From assembly GCF_014851675.1 (NCBI RefSeq), contig NZ_JACVAE010000004.1:372001-436000 (forward strand): a stretch of 64,000 nt of DNA, in the 5' to 3' direction. Both the position numbers and the translations under genes were made by a program. This DNA comes from Rhizobium sp. ARZ01 (GTDB lineage: Bacteria > Pseudomonadota > Alphaproteobacteria > Rhizobiales > Rhizobiaceae). Positions 39,679 to 48,091 of this stretch are shown one piece after another. The notes below the pieces were generated by a model, which had not been told where the DNA came from, made no database searches, and worked only from the letters and a program-made list of their open reading frames with translations. Position 1 is the first letter of the stretch. Each line of letters begins with the position of its first letter.

Positions 39679-40685
39679 GGACACTGTACGGCATCCAGTA
39701 TCTGCGGGCGGTTGCGGCAATCGCTGTCGTGCTGTTCCACGCAGCGGAGAAAACCGGGGGCACGTTTGCGATCGGAGCGGCAGGGGTCGACGTGTTCTTC
39801 GTCATCAGCGGCTTCATCATGTGGGTGATCAGCGAGGGCAAAAATGTCAGCCCCGGCCGCTTCCTCGCCGATCGCGTGGCCCGCATCGTTCCGGTCTACT
39901 GGATTGCGACAGCTGTCATGATCTTCGGCGCGCTTGCCGGACTGTTTCCGAACCTCACGTTGTCCGCCGCCCACGTACTGGCGTCGCTGTTCTTCATCCC
40001 CGCTCCTTCGCCGAGTAGCGGGGAGATCTGGCCCGTCCTGGTCCAGGGCTGGACGCTGAATTTCGAGATGTTCTTTTACGTGGCCTTCGCGCTGGCACTC
40101 TTTCTGCCCAGAAGCCGGCAATTGCCGGTGTTGGGGGGAGTGTTTGCAATCCTGGCGGTCGCCGGGACCTGGCTGGAGACGGACGATCCGCTGCTTTCGT
40201 TCTATACGCAGCCGATCATTCTTGAATTTGTTGCGGGCATGCTTCTTGGACAGATGTGGTTGAAGGGGCGCATGCCGCGACCCGGCACCGGTATCGCGTT
40301 GGTCGTGTTAGCCGTTGTGGGTTTCGCCGCCATCGAGCTTTTCCGGCTGCCGTTCGACGAGCGGAGCTGTGGCCCGCTTGCCGTCGCTCTCGTCCTCGGT
40401 GTCCTGGCCTTGGAAGCGCACGGCTTCTTTCGGCAACTAGCCGTTCCGGCGTTTCTCGGAGATGCGTCCTATTCCATCTACTTGTGGCACACCTTTGCGA
40501 TTTCAGTCGTCGCAAAAGTGGCGCTCCGTTTGGCTCTCGACCCGCTAATTGCAACGCTTCTGGCCTGTTTTGCGGGTGTGGCGGTAGGGCTGGCAGCGTA
40601 CCTCATGATCGAGCGACCGGTGCTCGCAGCACGGCGATCCGTGGTAGCAAACCGGAGACTAGCGAGCAATGGCCAAACCGGTTGA
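39675..40685 (+). CDS. exoZ: Succinoglycan acetyltransferase (acyltransferase 3 family)
   Basis: A 336-residue polytopic membrane acyltransferase adding the acetyl group to succinoglycan. LYGIQYLRAVAAIAVVLFHAA holds the catalytic histidine (VLFH) near residue 22, and FFVISGFIMWV is the second family motif. About ten helices follow, and a YSIYLWHTFAI block near 270 is typical of the C-terminal region. Start: ATG 39675, overlapping the exoQ stop (ATGA). In S. meliloti exoB follows; here the cluster ends and a convergent P450 gene begins 170 bp on. Confidence 0.93.
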   Translation: MRTLYGIQYLRAVAAIAVVLFHAAEKTGGTFAIGAAGVDVFFVISGFIMWVISEGKNVSPGRFLADRVARIVPVYWIATAVMIFGALAGLFPNLTLSAAHVLASLFFIPAPSPSSGEIWPVLVQGWTLNFEMFFYVAFALALFLPRSRQLPVLGGVFAILAVAGTWLETDDPLLSFYTQPIILEFVAGMLLGQMWLKGRMPRPGTGIALVVLAVVGFAAIELFRLPFDERSCGPLAVALVLGVLALEAHGFFRQLAVPAFLGDASYSIYLWHTFAISVVAKVALRLALDPLIATLLACFAGVAVGLAAYLMIERPVLAARRSVVANRRLASNGQTG

Positions 40686-40855
40686 TCGCCTGTGGCATGT
40701 GATCACTGCGGTGCGACGTCGATTGACATTCGATTCCAGAGGTTTTTCGAACGCTTGCGCCCAGATTGATTGGGGAGAGGACGGGTGTGTTTCGCTGCTG
40801 AAGGTGAGGGGCTTTGCAACCATAATGACAACGATGAACTCCCGTCCGACTTTAT

Positions 40856-42049
40856 TCACTCCATCCGCAATGTGAGCGAGGAGAAACCGCCTGCGGGGTA
40901 GATGGCCCGGACTGGTTCTTCTCCAGGCTTTCTGGCGATGTTCTCGATGCCCTCGAGCAGTTCTTCCAGGATGACACGCAGTTCCATTCTGGCCAGCGCT
41001 GCACCGGGGCAGACATGGATGCCAGCGCCATAAAGCAGGTTCTGCGACGGATCGCGATTGAGGCGGAATTCCGTGGCAGCGTCGAAGGCGGCCTCGTCGC
41101 GGTTGGCCGAAGCCCACATCAGCGTGATTCGATCACCCGCGGCGATCTTTCGTCCGCCGATTTCCACCGCCTTGGTGGCCATGCGACGGTTGGAAATCAG
41201 CGGCGCGTCCAGGCGCAGGATCTCGTCGATGGCCATCGGCAAGAGCGCCTTGTTGACGCGAAGTTCCTTCTGGACTTCGGGACGTTCCGCCAGGAAGTGG
41301 GCGATGATGCCTGTGCAGGCTGCGATTGTCCCGAGCTCGCCGACAGTCCAGTTGCGTAACATGCTGACGATTTCATCGTGGCCGAGCGGCCGACCGTTGA
41401 TGGTTTGCCGGATCAAGCTGGTGGTGATGTCGTCCGGAGCGTGCGGACCGAGGTTCTCCCGCTCCTCCAGCTGGCGCCGGATATAGCCGTCGAACTCGAG
41501 CGCAATGGCCGCCATCGCCTCGACGTCGCGGGCAAGCGTCGCCTTCTGGTTCTTGCGAATCCACTGGCGGAGCGGATCGTGCAGCGATGCGGGCCAGCCC
41601 AGGAAGGCGCACTGGATGCGGACGGCATAGGGCTCGGCAAATTCCGTGATGAACTCTGTCGATGCGGCTTTCGGAAGGCTGGCGACCAGTTCGCGCGCGA
41701 TCGAGCGACATTCCGGCTCAAAGGCGTCGACACGGGCGTCCGTGAAATAGGTCTCAATCATCCGACGGTACGCAGTGTGTTGCGGCGGATCCATACCGTT
41801 GGGTACGGAAGGATGCCTCGACACGGCATTGCTGAATGTCTCGTGATTCATCAACGCATTGAACACGTCTTCGTGCTTGAACAGCGACCAGCCGAGATAG
41901 TCGCTGTGGGCGACGGGACAGGTTTCGCGCATATGGTCGTAGGCGCGCAATTGGTCACTGAGCACCGTTCCGCTGCGGGGATCCCAATCGGCCGCGGGGC
42001 TGCTCGACAGGCCGCTGATGTCGTTTTCGTTGCCGGTCATTGATTTCAT
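40856..42049 (-). CDS. Cytochrome P450
   Basis: A 397-residue soluble class I bacterial P450. The heme-binding motif GAGIHVCPGAALARME has the cysteine ligand near residue 347. The K-helix ExxR (DEILRLD context) and the PERF-like region precede it. The I-helix reads WTVGELGTIAACTG near residue 235, without the usual A/G-G-x-D/E-T acid-alcohol pair in normal register, which hints at altered oxygen activation. It needs external redox partners; no ferredoxin is adjacent. Start: ATG 42049, with an alternative ATG at 42040. It is divergent from the MOSC gene. Substrate unknown. Confidence 0.92.
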   Translation of the reverse strand: MKSMTGNENDISGLSSSPAADWDPRSGTVLSDQLRAYDHMRETCPVAHSDYLGWSLFKHEDVFNALMNHETFSNAVSRHPSVPNGMDPPQHTAYRRMIETYFTDARVDAFEPECRSIARELVASLPKAASTEFITEFAEPYAVRIQCAFLGWPASLHDPLRQWIRKNQKATLARDVEAMAAIALEFDGYIRRQLEERENLGPHAPDDITTSLIRQTINGRPLGHDEIVSMLRNWTVGELGTIAACTGIIAHFLAERPEVQKELRVNKALLPMAIDEILRLDAPLISNRRMATKAVEIGGRKIAAGDRITLMWASANRDEAAFDAATEFRLNRDPSQNLLYGAGIHVCPGAALARMELRVILEELLEGIENIARKPGEEPVRAIYPAGGFSSLTLRME

Positions 42050-42234
42050 GTGTGTGTAGCCTGCTCCTGCCGATTTGATGGTATCTGTGGGTAAGTCGAA
42101 CGGCCGGTTCTTTGCTGTCGCGCAAAGAGTGGGATGCAAATCGGCCACGATGATTGAATTCGGCGTGCGGCGTGTGGGCGTTGATGGTGTTTGGTCGCAG
42201 CTGTCGGGTAGCAACGCTCAATGAGGGGTAGCGG

Positions 42235-42924
42235 ATGGTCCATTTTTTGATTGCCGAGGTGAGGATCGGAAAGAAGAAACCCTTCGGGCCTGACGGAGCG
42301 CTTTCCGCCATGGACAAGCAGCCGGTGCGGGGCCCGGTCCAGGCGACTGTGGGCGGACTGATCGGTGACGAGCAGGCCGACACCCGTCATCACGGTGGTG
42401 TCGACAAGGCCGTTCATGCCTATAGCGCCTTTCACTACGCAGCCTGGGCGGCGAGCCTGCCCGAGGCGGCAAGCCGTTTCCGGCCAGGCGGCTTCGGCGA
42501 GAATTTGGTGGTCGATGGCGCGACTGAAGCCGATCTGTGTCTGGGGGACCGTTGGCGGGCAGGGGAGGTCCTGCTGGAGGTGTCGCAAGGACGCCAACCA
42601 TGCTGGAAGCTGAATGTCCGTTTCGGTGTTCCCGACATGGCGCGGCGCGTGCAGGCATCGGGATGGACCGGCTGGTATTTCCGAGTTGTGGAACCCGGCC
42701 AGATCGCAGCGGGAACCAAGTCTCTTCTTGAGGCCCGTCCGCATCCCGATTGGCCGCTCACGAGGGTGACGGATCTGCTCTACCGCAACAAGCTGGACCG
42801 GGAGGCGCTTACGGCCTTTGCGTCGCTGCCGTGTCTGCCGGAAGGTTGGCGCCGGCTCGCCGAGCGCCGGCTCGAAAGCGGCCGGGTGGAAGACTGGGGC
42901 GCCCGTCTAGGAGCGTCGGGATGA
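42235..42924 (+). CDS. MOSC domain protein (YiiM-like)
   Basis: 229 residues. The MOSC core carries the conserved block ADTRHHGGVDKAVHAY near residue 45 and the cysteine in GRQPCWKLNVRFG near residue 120. PGGFGENLVVDG, typical of YiiM/YuaD proteins, is also present. These are molybdenum-cofactor sulfurtransferase-like proteins; YiiM proteins act in reduction of N-hydroxylated compounds. There is no signal peptide. Divergent from the P450 gene with a 185 bp gap. Whether the two share a substrate is unknown. Confidence 0.9.
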   Translation: MVHFLIAEVRIGKKKPFGPDGALSAMDKQPVRGPVQATVGGLIGDEQADTRHHGGVDKAVHAYSAFHYAAWAASLPEAASRFRPGGFGENLVVDGATEADLCLGDRWRAGEVLLEVSQGRQPCWKLNVRFGVPDMARRVQASGWTGWYFRVVEPGQIAAGTKSLLEARPHPDWPLTRVTDLLYRNKLDREALTAFASLPCLPEGWRRLAERRLESGRVEDWGARLGASG

Positions 42925-43354
42925 GACCTGCCAGGCGGAATGCGGCGCGCGACAATTGGCAAATCTTGCTTTGAACAGTCCAGATGGTCTTATGCCAAAC
43001 GGCCACGGGCAAGGCGGCGTCGCGATGTGGCGAGCCTGCTACGTCGGAACGCTGCACAGCTTCTGTATCCAGAATGCCGACATATCGGACCGGGATGCGG
43101 CCTCCTTCGCGTTCGAGAGCCAAAAGGATGCAGGTCGAGATTCCTAAAAAAATGGGGCTATTTACTTTAAATTCATCGAGTAGATTCAAAGCATAGTAGC
43201 ACTTCTCGGAAGTGCGAAAAGTCAAAAGCGGCGGCACCAATTGCGACGAACTATCAAGTTTCAAGATCGCAAATGAGCGGTACCGGTCCAATTCGCGGGG
43301 CTCGGTCTCTTCGTGGGGCTGCCGAAAGGTACTGCGGTTGGTGTTATCACCGCA
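42925..43354. other. Intergenic region upstream of GT-C-like gene
   Basis: 430 bp. A 7 bp perfect hairpin GCACTTC-tcg-GAAGTGC (43199-43215) lies in an AT-richer stretch (43140-43215). Several small frames cross the region (for example 42956-43147 plus, and a minus-strand frame into MOSC), but none has a convincing ribosome binding site plus family character. Confidence 0.4.
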
Positions 43355-45088
43355 ATGACAAGAATAAGCAAAGCTCATGGGTCGACAGTGATTTCAAGCT
43401 CAGAAAAGAAACCCGCTCTTCTATGGGGCCTATATTCGCCGCTCTTCTGGCTGACACTCGTTCTTGCGCTTCTGTCATTGCTTTTGAGTATGCCGCTCGT
43501 CGTTCCCATCGGACCGATGTACTGGGACACGTATATCTATCTCGATGCCGCACACCGGATCTCGACCGGACAGATACCCAGCGTCGATTTTTCGACTCCC
43601 GTCGGGCCGCTGGGCTACTATCTCTTCGCTTGGGGGCTCGACCTGTTCCCGAAAGCCCAACCGCTCCTTCTGGCCCAATGGTCGATCCTTTTGGTCGCCG
43701 CTCCGCTCATGGCCATAGTTCTCACCGAGATCTCCAGTCGAAGCCGACCCCTCGCATTTGCACTGCTGGTGCCGTTTCTGATTTTTGCAGTGTCACCGGC
43801 CAATGCCCAGTTTTACCACGCCTTTGCGGGTCTGGACGGGTTCGGGATCTACAACAGGCAGGGCGTCATTCTTCTCTACCTGCTGACAAGCGGGCTCCTC
43901 TTCCTTCGCGACGGTCGCAAGTTGGCCGTCTTCTGCGCCGCCGCGATGCTGGCATTGTTCCTGACAAAGATCACCGGCTTTCTTGTGGGCGGCCTGTTCG
44001 GTCTGCTCGCGCTGCTGGCCGGGCGCATCTCGTGGACCAACCTCTTCCTCGCTGCAGCGGTATTTCTCGCATCTGTCGTGGTTATCGAGGCGGGAAGCGG
44101 ATTGATTTCGGCTTATCTGGCCGACATCGTGCAGCTTGCGAGCATGAATCAAGAGGCGCTCCTGCCGCGCTTCAAGACCGTGGTTTCGGCAAAGCTAGAC
44201 GTTTTATTGCCCGCCGCCATGCTGTCCGCCATCCTTTGCTGGATCGATTGGACCCGGCCGGACCGCTCTATTCGCTTCTTCGATCGGAGCTTCTCGTGGT
44301 TTTCGGTGGCTGTCGTCGGCGGGATCGTCTACGAGACACAGAACACGGGTAGTCAGGAGTTCATCTTCCTGTGGCCGGTCCTTCTCATGATTTTTGCCCG
44401 CGTCGAGTTGCTGGATAGCCGGGCCCGCCTGGCTTTCGTGACGCTGGCAGCATTCTGTGTCATTCCCACTTTCGCCACGGTGGCGCACAAGACACTGCGC
44501 GCCGTCGCCGTGTTGCCAACCCACGCGCGGATGCACCTGCCGGCCGTGAAGAACCTGCAGCAGGTGTCGCAGCGGCAGGAGATCATCGACCGTGCGACCT
44601 ATCTGGAAACCCATTACCAGAATTATGCTTCCGCCTATGCGGATCTGTCCGATCACGGGCAGCTGCCGAGCTGGCAGTATTACTCGGAACTCGACTTCCA
44701 GCTCTACTGGATCATCTCGGCCAATAGTCTAGTGGAATCGCTGAAGACGTTCGAGGTGCAAAACAATGTCTGGCTTGATAGCCTGATGAACCTCGACTTC
44801 ACTAATCCGTTCCCCTGGCTGCTCGATCGCGATGCGACGAAGCACATCCAGATCGGTGCAGATCCCGATCGAACTGTCCCGCCCCTGAACGAGGAAGCCA
44901 TCCGGTCGATCGCGGAGACCGCAGCCGTATTGCGGCCGAAATGTCCGCTGACGACAGGACGCCGCCTCCTGTTTGCACACTACGAAGAAGCCCTCAAGGG
45001 CCGGACGCTCGTGGAGGTTCACCCCTGCTGGGACCTGCTCTTGCGCCCAGATATCCTTGCCAAAAAACAAAATAAGGCCAGGCCATGA
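43355..45088 (+). CDS. GT-C-type polytopic membrane protein, putative lipid-linked glycosyltransferase
   Basis: 577 residues from ATG 43355; a GTG at 43313 would add 14. Roughly ten or more hydrophobic helices occupy the first 400 residues. A soluble C-terminal domain of about 170 residues follows (PTHARMHLPAVKNLQQVSQ onward). The first periplasmic loop carries PMYWDTYIYLDAAHRIS and VDFSTPVGPLGYY near residues 55-85. These resemble the acidic motif and D..P.GP loop of GT-C transferases such as ArnT/Pmt that use polyprenyl-phosphate sugars. The gene converges on a five-gene operon that could make such a donor. Family assignment is by fold pattern only; I do not recognise a named homologue. Confidence 0.6.
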   Translation: MTRISKAHGSTVISSSEKKPALLWGLYSPLFWLTLVLALLSLLLSMPLVVPIGPMYWDTYIYLDAAHRISTGQIPSVDFSTPVGPLGYYLFAWGLDLFPKAQPLLLAQWSILLVAAPLMAIVLTEISSRSRPLAFALLVPFLIFAVSPANAQFYHAFAGLDGFGIYNRQGVILLYLLTSGLLFLRDGRKLAVFCAAAMLALFLTKITGFLVGGLFGLLALLAGRISWTNLFLAAAVFLASVVVIEAGSGLISAYLADIVQLASMNQEALLPRFKTVVSAKLDVLLPAAMLSAILCWIDWTRPDRSIRFFDRSFSWFSVAVVGGIVYETQNTGSQEFIFLWPVLLMIFARVELLDSRARLAFVTLAAFCVIPTFATVAHKTLRAVAVLPTHARMHLPAVKNLQQVSQRQEIIDRATYLETHYQNYASAYADLSDHGQLPSWQYYSELDFQLYWIISANSLVESLKTFEVQNNVWLDSLMNLDFTNPFPWLLDRDATKHIQIGADPDRTVPPLNEEAIRSIAETAAVLRPKCPLTTGRRLLFAHYEEALKGRTLVEVHPCWDLLLRPDILAKKQNKARP

Positions 45089-45096
45089 TCCTGGCC
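45062..45096 (-). terminator. Rho-independent terminator of the five-gene pentose-lipid operon
   Basis: On the minus strand GGCCAGG and CCTGGCC (45090-45096 and 45076-45082) form a perfect 7 bp stem with a seven-base loop, followed by TTATTTTGTTTTTT (45075-45062). It lies 27 bp past the aminotransferase stop and overlaps the stop codon of the convergent GT-C gene. Confidence 0.8.
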
Positions 45097-45122
45097 CCAT
45101 TGAAGGGCTTACGTCGGCCGCT

Positions 45123-46586
45123 TCACTTCACCTGGGCGGCGATGAAGTCTTTCACGATCCGGATGATGCCGCGGGACATGACTTCGTCGAGGGCTTTGAT
45201 GAAGTCGTCCACGTGGCTGCGTTCGCAGATCAGCGGCGGCTCGAGGCGAATGACGTTGCGGTTGTATTCGGTGAAGGCCACGAGCACCCCGTGGTCGCGC
45301 AGCAGATGGCTGCCGATAAAGCCGGGAAGCGATCCCTTCAGCTTGTCATCCAGCATGGCGATGACGGGGCGCAGCACCATTGGCATGGTCTGCGAGAAGT
45401 CGTGGAACTCCAGCCCGACCATCATGCCCTTGCCGCGAACGTCCTTCAGCAGGGACGGGTAACGAGCCTGCAACTCTCGCAGACGCTCCAGGAGGTACTC
45501 GCCCACTTCCGCAGCATTGTCGATCAGCTGCTCGTCATAAAGGACGTTGAGCGCTTCGATCGAGGTGATGCAGGCTTCACCGATGCCGCCGAAAGTCGCC
45601 ATGGCATGGATCATCGCGGTTTTCGGCGTGCCGTAGGCCTTCATGTAGACGGCGCGCTTGGCAATCATGGCGCCCATGGCCGCCTTGCCGCCGCCGAGCG
45701 ACTTGGCGAGCGCCGTCACATCCGGCACGACCCCATAGTGCTCGAAGGCATAGAATTTGCCGGTACGGCCGACGCCGCACTGGACTTCATCGGCGACCCA
45801 CAGAATGCCATACTTGTCGCATAATTCGCGTAGGCGCTGCCAGAAGCTCGCATCGGCCTGGATGATGCCACCGCCACCCTGCACTGTTTCGAGCACGATC
45901 ACGCCGATTTCGGGGTCAGTACGAAAAGCGGTCTCGACCGCCTCGATATCGCCGAACGGTACCCGCACGGTGTTGTCGACCAGCTTGAACTCGCCGCGAT
46001 AGAGCGAGCCGTCGGTGATTGACAGGACACCCTTGGTCTTTCCATGGAAAGAGTTCTCGGCATAGACGATCTTCGGGCGCTTCGGACCGGCAGCCCGTTC
46101 GGCAATCTTGATCGCCGCTTCCATGGCTTCGGAGCCGGAAGAGCCGAGGAAGACCATGTCGAGCTCGCCCGGCGAGCAGGCTGCAAGATTGTAAGCCAGT
46201 GCACTGGCATATTGCGACATGAAGGCGATCGCGATTTCCTGGCGATGCTCATCCTGGAACTTGCGTCGTGCATTGAGGATGCGCGGATGGTTGTGACCCA
46301 GCGCCAACGAACCAAACCCGCCGAAGAAATCGAGGATCTTCCGATCGTTCTGGTCGTAATAATACATGCCCTCCGCCCGCTCGATCTTCACTTTGTGGAA
46401 GCCCAGGAGCTTCATGAAGTGGAGCTGGCCGGGGTTGAGGTGGCGGATAAAAAGATCCGTCATGCGCGAGACGTCGAGTGCCTTTGCTTCCTCGACAGAG
46501 AGAAGTGCCGGCTTGGGCGTCGATGCGACGGCCTGCTCTGTGGCAACGTCGTCATGGCGGTTATTCAGGTTGACTACAGTGGCCAT
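45123..46586 (-). CDS. Class III PLP-dependent aminotransferase
   Basis: 487 residues of the ornithine/acetylornithine aminotransferase family. FFGGFGSLALGHNHPRIL, GSSGSEAMEAAIKIA, the PLP-ring block WVADEVQCGVGRTGKF (Asp binding the pyridine nitrogen) and the Schiff-base lysine in TALAKSLGGGK near residue 310 are all present. The N-terminus is longer than usual by about 50 residues. Start: ATG 46586; the frame continues upstream into the SDR gene. The SDR stop (46597) lies 10 bp upstream. The substrate is unclear: class III enzymes usually act on omega-amino groups, whereas the operon suggests a sugar-lipid pathway. It may make an amino-modified product or a precursor. Confidence 0.88.
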   Translation of the reverse strand: MATVVNLNNRHDDVATEQAVASTPKPALLSVEEAKALDVSRMTDLFIRHLNPGQLHFMKLLGFHKVKIERAEGMYYYDQNDRKILDFFGGFGSLALGHNHPRILNARRKFQDEHRQEIAIAFMSQYASALAYNLAACSPGELDMVFLGSSGSEAMEAAIKIAERAAGPKRPKIVYAENSFHGKTKGVLSITDGSLYRGEFKLVDNTVRVPFGDIEAVETAFRTDPEIGVIVLETVQGGGGIIQADASFWQRLRELCDKYGILWVADEVQCGVGRTGKFYAFEHYGVVPDVTALAKSLGGGKAAMGAMIAKRAVYMKAYGTPKTAMIHAMATFGGIGEACITSIEALNVLYDEQLIDNAAEVGEYLLERLRELQARYPSLLKDVRGKGMMVGLEFHDFSQTMPMVLRPVIAMLDDKLKGSLPGFIGSHLLRDHGVLVAFTEYNRNVIRLEPPLICERSHVDDFIKALDEVMSRGIIRIVKDFIAAQVK

Positions 46587-46596
46587 GGTTTCCCCC

Positions 46597-47607
46597 TCAG
46601 GCTGCCTTGGGCTGGGTGACTTTGCTTTCCGCACCGCCGGCGAGGTCCTTGCGGTATTCGGAATAGGCGGCAATCAACATGTCTTCGTCACGGTACTGTG
46701 GAACCCAACCCAGCTCACGCTCGCCCTTGGACACGTCCAGAACGCACATCTCGTCGGCGATCAGGTACTGTTCGGGATCCATCAGCGGCATGTTGACCAG
46801 ATCAAGCAGATCGAGCGTCCGCTTGACGGCCCAGGCCGGCGTAGGCAGCAGGATCGATTTCGATCCGGCATGCTTCACCAGGTCGCCCAGGAGCTTGCGG
46901 ACGGGCGGGGGATTGAGCGAGCCGAGGTTGTAGACCTCGTTCGGGACGCCGGCCTTGAAGGCCGCGTGCGCCGCGGATGCGCAATCGAACACCGAGATGA
47001 ACTGGTATGGGTTCTTGCCGGAGCCGATCATCGGGACTGGCAGATTGTTGTCGATCAGCTTGAAGAGTTTTGAAAGGATGCCCAGACGTCCCGGCCCGAT
47101 GATCAGGCGCGGACGGAACAGCGTGATGTTCATGCCGCGCTGACGCCAATCGGCTGCCAGTTCCTCTGTCTTCAGCTTGGAGAGCCCGTATTCCCCGAGA
47201 GGTGCGCAAGGATGGTCCTCCGTCTGCGGCCAGGTGTAGGTGTGTCCATAGACCATGTCTGTGGTGAAATGGACCAGCGACGTCGCGCCTGCTTCATCCA
47301 TCGCCCTGATAATGTTCTCGGTGCCGTAGTAGTTGACCGGAAAAAAGAAATCGTGGCGCTTGGCCCTGACCTGAATGGGCGAGAGCATCTTGGCCGACAG
47401 ATTGTAGACCATGTCATCGGCGCGGATGCCCAGCTTGCGGATCGCCTGGGGATCGGTGACATCGGTATGCTCGAATCGGGCGTCGCGGTAGTGCGCCATT
47501 TCGCTCTTCACGATGTCGGCGACGATCACCTCGTGGCCGTCCGCCAGCAACCTCGGCGCCAGATAGCGCCCGACGAAACCGTCTCCACCAAAGATAATAT
47601 GTCTCAT
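46597..47607 (-). CDS. Extended SDR, NAD-dependent epimerase/dehydratase
   Basis: 336 residues. The Rossmann motif GGDGFVGRYLAPRLL at about residues 7-21 and the active-site YGLSK near residue 140 with an upstream HFTTDMVYG place it in the extended SDR (epimerase) family. C-terminal substrate-binding blocks include FRPRLIIGPGR and YQFISVFDCASA. It is third from the end of the operon behind DprE1 and SMR genes. In mycobacteria the partner of DprE1 (DprE2) is a classical short SDR; here an extended SDR may fill that reductase role or act on another nucleotide sugar. ATG 47607. Confidence 0.88.
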   Translation of the reverse strand: MRHIIFGGDGFVGRYLAPRLLADGHEVIVADIVKSEMAHYRDARFEHTDVTDPQAIRKLGIRADDMVYNLSAKMLSPIQVRAKRHDFFFPVNYYGTENIIRAMDEAGATSLVHFTTDMVYGHTYTWPQTEDHPCAPLGEYGLSKLKTEELAADWRQRGMNITLFRPRLIIGPGRLGILSKLFKLIDNNLPVPMIGSGKNPYQFISVFDCASAAHAAFKAGVPNEVYNLGSLNPPPVRKLLGDLVKHAGSKSILLPTPAWAVKRTLDLLDLVNMPLMDPEQYLIADEMCVLDVSKGERELGWVPQYRDEDMLIAAYSEYRKDLAGGAESKVTQPKAA

Positions 47608-47661
47608 TTTCTATTCCTGTCTCTATCGCGTCTGTCTGCAATTGCTTCGTACTTTGTGGCG

Positions 47662-48084
47662 TCAGGTCTTGATGTGATCGCGGGAGGCCACAGTCGTTTC
47701 TGCTTCGGTCGACGTCCCGCCGCTCTGGGCTATCAGCACCGTGCCGATGCAAATGAAGGCGATACCGGCGATCTTCAGCGCACCCAGTTCCTCCTTGAAG
47801 AGCAGCCAGGCGCAGAAAGCGACAGCCACATAAGCAAGGCTGAGGAATGGGTACGCGAAGGAAAGATCGACCTTGGACAACACATAAAGGTGCGAGGCCA
47901 TTGAAATGACGAAGGTGAACAGACCTGCAAAAACCCAGGGGTTGAAGACGATCTGGAAGATCTTCGCAATCGGTGAACCCGACGAGAAGTTGATCGGGCC
48001 GAGCGTGATCATTCCGTATTTCAGCAGCAGTTGCGCGGCGGCGTTCGTCATCACGGTAAAAAGGATAAAGGGAATATACTTCAT
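47662..48084 (-). CDS. Small four-helix transporter (SMR/EamA, ArnE/F-like)
   Basis: 140 residues with four membrane helices filling residues 3-120, then a polar tail of about 20 residues. MTNAAAQLLLKYGM in helix 1 and LSFAYPFLSLAYVAVAFCAWLLFKEELG near residues 80-110 match small multidrug resistance-type proteins, in particular the ArnE/ArnF flippases for undecaprenyl-phosphate aminoarabinose. It starts 7 bp after the DprE1-like stop. Context suggests flipping of a polyprenyl-phospho-pentose rather than drug efflux. Start: ATG 48084, preceded by GAGGAAC. Confidence 0.82.
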   Translation of the reverse strand: MKYIPFILFTVMTNAAAQLLLKYGMITLGPINFSSGSPIAKIFQIVFNPWVFAGLFTFVISMASHLYVLSKVDLSFAYPFLSLAYVAVAFCAWLLFKEELGALKIAGIAFICIGTVLIAQSGGTSTEAETTVASRDHIKT

Positions 48085-48091
48085 ATGTTCC

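Noticed and set aside
40686..40855. Palindrome GTGATCAC near 40698 as terminator for exoZ
   Set aside because: Too short, no T-run, and isolated; I do not see a convincing terminator at the exoZ/P450 junction.
42809..43378. 189-codon minus-strand frame over the MOSC end and intergenic gap
   Set aside because: Overlaps the MOSC gene end, lacks a start signal and resembles no family.
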